NCBI GenBank assembly: GCA_024763135.1
Contig: JANTGD010000091.1
Span: forward strand, 1 to 10,581
Direction: 5' to 3'
Source: Thiotrichales bacterium
GTDB taxonomy: Bacteria > Pseudomonadota > Gammaproteobacteria > UWMA-0217
Length of the DNA stretch: 10,581 nt
Under the pieces are notes generated by a model that saw nothing but the letters and a program-made list of their open reading frames with translations, was not told the DNA's origin and searched no databases. This document shows positions 6,927 through 10,581 of the stretch, in pieces (the stretch's first letter is position 1; every line of letters begins with the position of its first letter). Made by a program: the position numbers and the translations under genes.

Positions 6927-7328
6927 ATGCACTTTTTTTGTCGACATTGTTTTTATCTCTGTATTTTGTTTTCCTCATGCGCGAGTTATGCGCAATCGCC
7001 CGAAAGCGATGTCTTTATTCTGGACATGCCAGCGGGAGACAATCCTCAGACAGCCAGCGATGGGCAGTCTGAAGCCATGCAGCGGTCCCCCGAACGCCTG
7101 ATCAAACGGGCGTCTGAGGCACTTGGGCTTGGCAGGCGGGCGAGTCAGACGTTTCGCGCATTTTGTTATTCTGCTTGGAGCGCTGTCCGTCATCAATATC
7201 AGAATGAGGTGCCAAGCAATCTCGCAGCGAGACCGATGCTGGCGCAAGTGCAGGTCGCCGGTGGGCATTTGGGATTGACCAGTGGATTTTCCGGAGATCT
7301 CATGCTTTCGGTACAGCAACGCTTTTAA
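6927..7328 (+). CDS. Small predicted exported protein of unknown function (133 aa)
   Basis: The start ATG at 6927 follows a GGGGG ribosome site (6918-6922). The N-terminus is a plausible Sec signal peptide: a short basic start (MHFFCRH), a hydrophobic core (CFYLCILFSSC) and a likely signal peptidase I site after ASYA at about residue 22. The mature part of about 111 aa has an acidic N-terminal section, a middle with many R/K/A residues (ERLIKRASEALGLGRRA), and a C-terminus GFSGDLMLSVQQRF. The terminal Phe recalls outer-membrane beta-barrel proteins, but the chain is too short for a normal barrel. I recognise no family. The gene lies between the two MITE copies, and its TAA (7326-7328) is part of the TTAA at the left end of copy B, so the insertion meets the gene exactly at its stop. 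It is either a complete small gene or a truncated one. Confidence 0.55.
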   Translation: MHFFCRHCFYLCILFSSCASYAQSPESDVFILDMPAGDNPQTASDGQSEAMQRSPERLIKRASEALGLGRRASQTFRAFCYSAWSAVRHQYQNEVPSNLAARPMLAQVQVAGGHLGLTSGFSGDLMLSVQQRF

Positions 7329-7492
7329 GGATGCTCTGATCAATTCGTACCACGGCATCTTGTGGCGCAAAATCGTCCACTTCTGCGTTGCAGATCTTCG
7401 CAATAGCCAGCTACTACCTGCGATCCGCGCCTTGAACTGGATGATTTTTCACCAAAATCTGCGCGCACCAGAATTAATCAGAGCCTCCTTAA
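7325..7492 (+). mobile_element. MITE-like palindromic repeat, copy B (168 bp)
   Basis: Second copy of the repeat at 6427-6602, same orientation, about 89% identical by hand alignment, without the 8-bp duplication at the tip. Its terminal inverted repeats are better preserved: left TTAAGGATGCTCTGATCAAT and right, read inward, TTAAGGAGGCTCTGATTAAT, matching at about 21 of 23 positions when extended. It is bounded by TTAA on both sides, consistent with a TTAA target duplication or with TTAA belonging to the ends. Inner arms AAAATCGTCCACTTC and GAACTGGATGATTTT also pair. It sits on the stop codon of the exported-protein gene, where its transcript could form a 3' end hairpin. Confidence 0.75.
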
Positions 7493-7555
7493 GGCAGTCT
7501 ATCAGGAGACCGTGCAACTCACCTGGCTCTTAATGTGGAGGAGGCGCCAGGTATG

Positions 7556-7570
7556 GCCCGCTGATCGGGC
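7556..7570. repeat. Small hairpin between convergent genes
   Basis: GCCCG, loop CTGAT, CGGGC, located between copy B and the 3' end of the metallopeptidase gene. No T-run follows on either strand, so a terminator role is weak; it could help end transcription from both sides. Confidence 0.25.
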
Positions 7571-7588
7571 AGCATTCGCACGGCTCGA

Positions 7589-8758
7589 TCACGACCGTTT
7601 AAAGCGGGTGGTGATACCCTTGAAAAGCTGACTGAGCCTAAGCACCCAGGCGTGTTTTTCTTCAAGTTCGACGTATTCTGGAATAAAGTCATGTTGCGCT
7701 CGAATGATATCGTGCACAAAACGCAGCTTCTCAATGGCTGTTTCCGATAGGACGAAGGGATAGAGATCCTGCAGGCCCATACTGCGATTAAGGCTGTTGA
7801 GCGCGTAGGTCAATGGAATCCAGTGCTCGATTATGGGTTGAAATTCTGCGATACGATAGGGGTCGAATTTTGGTTCTATCAGGTGCCGGTGACCACCCAC
7901 CAGCTCTTCTTCGAGTTTCAGACCAAAATTCTGCGCGGTTTCCAGCGTGTCGACAATATGCAGGTAATGCGCCCAGGTTTCCGCCCAGTCTTCCCAGGGG
8001 TGCGCGCTTGCATAGCGGGTGATGTAGTGAGCCTGCCAGTCTTGCGGAGGGCCTGATTTGTAGTAACGCTTTAGGGCGGCAGTGTAATCTTTCCGTTCGT
8101 CTCCAAATAATTGCCGAAATGCCTCCAGTGGTGGCTGATCGCGAATCAGAAGATCCCAATAGTAGTGACCGATTTCATGGCGAAAATGGCCCAGTAGGGT
8201 GCGGTATTTTTCCTTCATATCCACGCGATGCCGCTCTCGCAATGCCGGATCAGCCTCATCGATATTGATTGTAATATGGCCGTTGGTATGTCCTGTCACC
8301 ACCGGGCGGTTTTTAGGCGAGTCCAGGTTTGACATGAACGAAAAAGCCAATCCCGTTTGCGGATCTTCTGTTTTGGAATGTACCGGTAGTCCAAGTTTCA
8401 GCAAGCTATAGATCAGCCGGCGTTTACTGCGTTCCAGGCGGTACCAACGCTCGGTGAAGCCTGGCCTCGAGAGATTCGGGATAACGCGGTTGAGTCGGCA
8501 GGCGACACAGTAGCGCTCCTCCTCATCTGCTCTGACCATCCAATTGCAGACATGGTGAACCGAATAGTTCTCACATTTGCGATAGCGCTGGTTGTGTACC
8601 TCCTTCATGAGAGGCCTCCAAAGACCCTCTCCGAGGGATTCAATGGCTGATACGCGCAGATATTCAGGCAACACCCCCACTTCGTAGTGACAGCGTCCGC
8701 ACTGAGAATTCTCAAAATAAAGAGGGTTATGGCAATGCTCGCAGTGAAAGGTTCTCAT
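7589..8758 (-). CDS. Double zinc-ribbon, HEXXH putative metallopeptidase (Peptidase_Mx type)
   Basis: A 389-aa soluble protein of the putative zinc-binding metallopeptidase group with an N-terminal zinc ribbon. Residues 6-23 hold one four-Cys site (C6, C9, C20, C23; FHCEHC and CGRCH). A second possible site uses C62, C71, C84 and C87. The catalytic core is HFRHEIGHYYWD with HEIGH at 194-198. Downstream HPWEDWAETWAHYLHI (253-268) offers acidic residues E256 and E260 and H264 as further metal or active-site candidates. No signal peptide is present, so cytoplasmic action is inferred; the substrate is unknown. The frame extends to a GTG at 8809, but the ATG at 8758 was chosen because it starts at MRTFHCEHC, just before the zinc ribbon. 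Neither start has a clear ribosome site. It follows lrgB on the same strand after 67 bp with no visible terminator, so it is probably co-transcribed with lrgAB. Confidence 0.85.
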   Translation of the reverse strand: MRTFHCEHCHNPLYFENSQCGRCHYEVGVLPEYLRVSAIESLGEGLWRPLMKEVHNQRYRKCENYSVHHVCNWMVRADEEERYCVACRLNRVIPNLSRPGFTERWYRLERSKRRLIYSLLKLGLPVHSKTEDPQTGLAFSFMSNLDSPKNRPVVTGHTNGHITINIDEADPALRERHRVDMKEKYRTLLGHFRHEIGHYYWDLLIRDQPPLEAFRQLFGDERKDYTAALKRYYKSGPPQDWQAHYITRYASAHPWEDWAETWAHYLHIVDTLETAQNFGLKLEEELVGGHRHLIEPKFDPYRIAEFQPIIEHWIPLTYALNSLNRSMGLQDLYPFVLSETAIEKLRFVHDIIRAQHDFIPEYVELEEKHAWVLRLSQLFKGITTRFKRS

Positions 8759-8825
8759 CGCGCTGTTAGTGAGGTCTGAAGGCGCGGGGCCGACGGATAG
8801 ATTGGTCACAGTGTAATACCAGATG

Positions 8826-9548
8826 TCAGCCGGCGAAGAGCGACCAGAGTAGCGGAAGGAGAATTGCTGTCAATAGCCCATTGAGCCCGATAGCCAGCCC
8901 AGCAAATGCGGCTTCGACTTCCCCCATAAAGACCGCGCGCCCGGTACCAATGCCATGCGATGTGACGCCCATGGCGAGGCCTTTGGCTACAGGATTGTGG
9001 ATACGCATGAGCTGGAGCAGCCAGGGTCCCAGAGCCGCACCCAGAATTCCCGTGAGTATGACGAGTACTGCTGTTAAGGAAGGCAGTCCTCCCAGGCGCT
9101 CGGCGATACCCATGGCGACCGGTGTGGTGACCGATTTGGGTGCGATGGAAACGATGGTCTGATCGTCCAGCCCGCCCAGTCGGGCGGCACCTATCGCCGT
9201 AACTGCGGCGGTGGTTGATCCGGCGACGACCGAACTGAGCAAAGCCAGCGGATAACGTTTGAGGATAGCGAGCTGCCGATAAAGCGGAATGGCTAATGCC
9301 ACAGTGGCTGGGCCCAGCAGAAAGTGCACGAACTGGGCTCCGGCAAAGTAGTCTTCATAGGCGGTTTGCGTCAACGTCAGTACCGCCACAATCATCAGGA
9401 TAGCAATCAGCACCGGGTTGAGCACAGCCATCCGTCCAGAGCGACGATACAGGCGTCTGGCCAGCACAAAGAAACTCACCGTCATGGTCAGATGAAACAG
9501 AGGCGAGGCGCTGAGATAGACCCACAGTGCAGCAACATTTTCGTTCAT
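8826..9548 (-). CDS. lrgB: LrgB/CidB-family membrane protein
   Basis: A 240-aa inner-membrane protein of the LrgB family. Members work with LrgA partners in murein hydrolase control, and in some bacteria and plants in pyruvate or glycolate transport. Several hydrophobic segments are visible, along with the family signatures LLGPATVALAIPLY, APKSVTTPVAMGIAE and AMGVTSHGIGTGRAVFMGE near the C-terminus. The frame is open to 9659, but the ATG at 9548 is preferred. It yields MNENVAALWVYLSASPLFHL, the expected N-terminus, it overlaps the lrgA stop as ATGA, and AGACAGG lies just upstream. The zinc metallopeptidase gene follows it on the same strand. The length is normal and no key segment is missing. 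Confidence 0.93.
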   Translation of the reverse strand: MNENVAALWVYLSASPLFHLTMTVSFFVLARRLYRRSGRMAVLNPVLIAILMIVAVLTLTQTAYEDYFAGAQFVHFLLGPATVALAIPLYRQLAILKRYPLALLSSVVAGSTTAAVTAIGAARLGGLDDQTIVSIAPKSVTTPVAMGIAERLGGLPSLTAVLVILTGILGAALGPWLLQLMRIHNPVAKGLAMGVTSHGIGTGRAVFMGEVEAAFAGLAIGLNGLLTAILLPLLWSLFAG

Positions 9549-9904
9549 GAGCCTGTCTCGGATTGATCCTGCCGACGCATCAGCCATTGCATGGTCCAAC
9601 CGGTGATACCGAGAGTAGTGACTGTGCTCAATACCAGTGCAAAGGTCAGAGCCGTCCAATGCTTATCCAGGAGTGCCAGATGGGTCATCACCCCCACACC
9701 TGCCGGGACAAACAGCAGTGATAAATTCTCCAACAGGCCGCGGGAAACCTGCTCCAGCGACGGTGGAATCGAACCTTTGAGTAATAGGGTCAAAAACAGC
9801 AATGCCATGCCCAGCACAGGGCCAGGGAGTGGCCATTGAAAAAAAACTACCAGAACCTCTCCCATCAACTGGTACAGCAATAATATGGCAATCATCTCAA
9901 GCAT
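9545..9904 (-). CDS. lrgA: LrgA/CidA-family holin-like membrane protein
   Basis: A 119-aa membrane protein of the CidA/LrgA family with about four transmembrane helices and short loops. Family signatures are LLLYQLMGEVLV at the start, PLPGPVLGMALLFL, and LSLLFVPAGVGVMTH. Family members are small holin-like proteins acting with LrgB-type partners. The frame runs back to a TTG at 9949, but the ATG at 9904 gives the typical N-terminus (MLEMIAILLLYQ) and is preceded by AGAGAAACACC, a modest ribosome site. The stop overlaps the lrgB start by ATGA. It is the first gene of the minus-strand cluster. No LysR-type regulator, a common neighbour of such pairs, lies in the 680 bp upstream. Confidence 0.93.
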   Translation of the reverse strand: MLEMIAILLLYQLMGEVLVVFFQWPLPGPVLGMALLFLTLLLKGSIPPSLEQVSRGLLENLSLLFVPAGVGVMTHLALLDKHWTALTFALVLSTVTTLGITGWTMQWLMRRQDQSETGS

Positions 9905-9936
9905 GGTGTTTCTCTGGATTGGGTAGCGTAGCTGCA

Positions 9937-10263
9937 ATGGCAGATTCAACAGCGTTTGTAAGCAAAAAGGCGGCCACTTTTTATCGCGACTATAACCAAG
10001 CCATCAGCCAAACCTGGATGGCCACTTCTCGGTTCACCCTGCGAGCGTGCTTGCTGTGTTGTATCGGCCGATTGTCTTGGTCAGATGTGGCGCTTATTTA
10101 TCCATTGAGAGATGCGCGGGTCAGTACCCGTCATAAGTGCGGTTGTTGCACACTGCGTTGTCAACCGGTGATTGCGCTCCTGTCACTGTGCATTTGGGCT
10201 TTTCGCATCGTTTTGCAGTACCTTTCAACCAGCGGGGTGATTCAGGTGGAGGATAGAATTTGA
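9937..10263 (+). CDS. Doubtful ORF divergent from lrgA (108 aa, Cys-rich)
   Basis: A plus-strand frame of 108 codons starting at ATG 9937; it also stays open upstream into the lrgA antisense strand. The product has eight Cys, including ACLLCC and KCGCCTLRC, and one hydrophobic segment near the C-terminus (VIALLSLCIWAFRIVLQYL). I recognise no family. Against it: only a weak ribosome site (GGGTAGCG), 32 bp to the divergent lrgA start, and a composition that could be chance. For it: the 680-bp region otherwise has no gene. Confidence 0.25.
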   Translation: MADSTAFVSKKAATFYRDYNQAISQTWMATSRFTLRACLLCCIGRLSWSDVALIYPLRDARVSTRHKCGCCTLRCQPVIALLSLCIWAFRIVLQYLSTSGVIQVEDRI

Positions 10264-10409
10264 ATGAAGCCGAAGTGCATTTGAGTGCCAACGTTCTGCT
10301 CGGCTGGCAGCGGGCGCGAGTGCAAGCCTGGCCTGTCGGATGTTACCTGTTACGAGTTCGCATCAAAGGGGGTTTAGGAGACGATTTCGCGAGCCACCGC
10401 GTGGCTTAA
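10260..10409 (+). CDS. Possible 49-aa small ORF with TTG start
   Basis: The frame begins at TTG 10260, six bases after AGGTGGAGGA, a good ribosome site, and ends at TAA 10407-10409. The product begins MNEAEVHLSANVLLGWQ and is basic in the middle (LLRVRIK). No family is recognised, no ATG is available, and a stop lies just upstream in frame. It is listed only because the ribosome site is good. Confidence 0.2.
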   Translation: MNEAEVHLSANVLLGWQRARVQAWPVGCYLLRVRIKGGLGDDFASHRVA

Positions 10410-10438
10410 TCGATTAGCGTGCAGGTTAGTATAAACCT
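10392..10438. repeat. Cluster of short palindromes
   Basis: Three elements in under 50 bp: hairpin AGCCAC-CGC-GTGGCT (10392-10406 with the loop), a perfect 10-bp palindrome TAATCGATTA (10407-10416), and hairpin AGGTT-AGTATA-AACCT (10423-10438). They are candidate regulator sites or RNA structure; the middle palindrome resembles a dimeric operator in size. Confidence 0.3.
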
Positions 10439-10486
10439 AGAAAAATCACTTGGATCACGAAAGTCCACGCAAGCCCTTGACGCACC

Positions 10487-10547
10487 TGGCGAAACAGGAA
10501 AATCTCTCATCACCAATAAGGTGACCACGAGTTTTCCTGTTTCACCA
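10487..10547. repeat. Long hairpin with 12-bp perfect arms
   Basis: Arms GAAACAGGAAAA (10491-10502) and TTTTCCTGTTTC (10532-10543) are perfect complements and extend outward by about three more pairs with one mismatch. Inside, CTC pairs with GAG, and TCACC-AATAA-GGTGA (10510-10524) forms a clean top stem. It could be a bidirectional terminator, given the T-containing arm, or the end of another palindromic repeat. It is unrelated to the MITE at 6427 and 7325. Confidence 0.5.
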
Positions 10548-10581
10548 TTCACACCAATTGCTTACACGTCTTTTTCGCGCT

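Noticed and set aside
6975..7403. 142-codon minus-strand frame antisense to the exported-protein gene
   Set aside because: It runs from MITE copy B through the gene and has no features; the plus frame has a ribosome site and signal peptide.
6427..7492. Two repeats as a CRISPR or integron attC pair
   Set aside because: Only two units about 900 bp apart, too long for CRISPR repeats, and no integrase or attC core sites; terminal inverted repeats fit a MITE better.
7491..7631. Open frame after MITE copy B (AVYQETVQLTWLLMW) as a possible continuation of the exported protein
   Set aside because: Rejoining the flanks across either TTAA restores a stop codon at the same place, so the continuation is not supported; it also overlaps the 3' end of the metallopeptidase gene.

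Overview
The window looks like chromosomal DNA from a gammaproteobacterium of moderate GC content. The basis is the Tex and Uup sequences, which are close in length and motif content to the proteobacterial forms, the compact gene packing, and an LrgAB pair beside a zinc-ribbon metallopeptidase. Nothing in the sequence lets me name the genus. No rRNA, tRNA, CRISPR array, phage module or transposase gene was found.

Left part (183-5653, plus strand): four tightly packed genes that read as one operon. They are tex (S1-domain nucleic-acid-binding protein), uup (ABC-F ATPase, 9 bp downstream), a thioredoxin-fold/HEAT-repeat protein whose start codon overlaps the uup stop by one base (TAATG), and a signal-less M23-type protein 3 bp further on. 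The first two act on nucleic acids or ribosomes. The roles of the last two are not known, and their coupling to uup is the most informative thing about them. After the operon comes a gene-poor stretch holding two adjacent sets of nested inverted repeats (5738-5908).

Middle part (5954-7588): mostly non-coding and accessory-looking. It has one small minus-strand gene (82 aa) with a good sigma70-type promoter, and one small plus-strand gene for a predicted exported protein (133 aa). The latter lies between two same-orientation copies of a palindromic MITE-like repeat of about 170 bp. The right-hand copy starts exactly on the stop codon of the exported-protein gene.

Right part (7589-9904, minus strand): lrgA and lrgB (membrane proteins of the LrgAB/CidAB family, overlapping by ATGA), followed by a double zinc-ribbon, HEXXH metallopeptidase-like protein, all probably one transcription unit. 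The final 680 bp upstream of lrgA have no confident gene, only two weak ORF candidates and several hairpins, one with 12-bp perfect arms near the end.

I see no complete, clearly new system. The best leads are the MITE pair with its enclosed exported-protein gene, the thioredoxin/HEAT plus divergent M23 tail of the tex-uup operon, the structured region after that operon, and the pairing of LrgAB with a zinc metallopeptidase.
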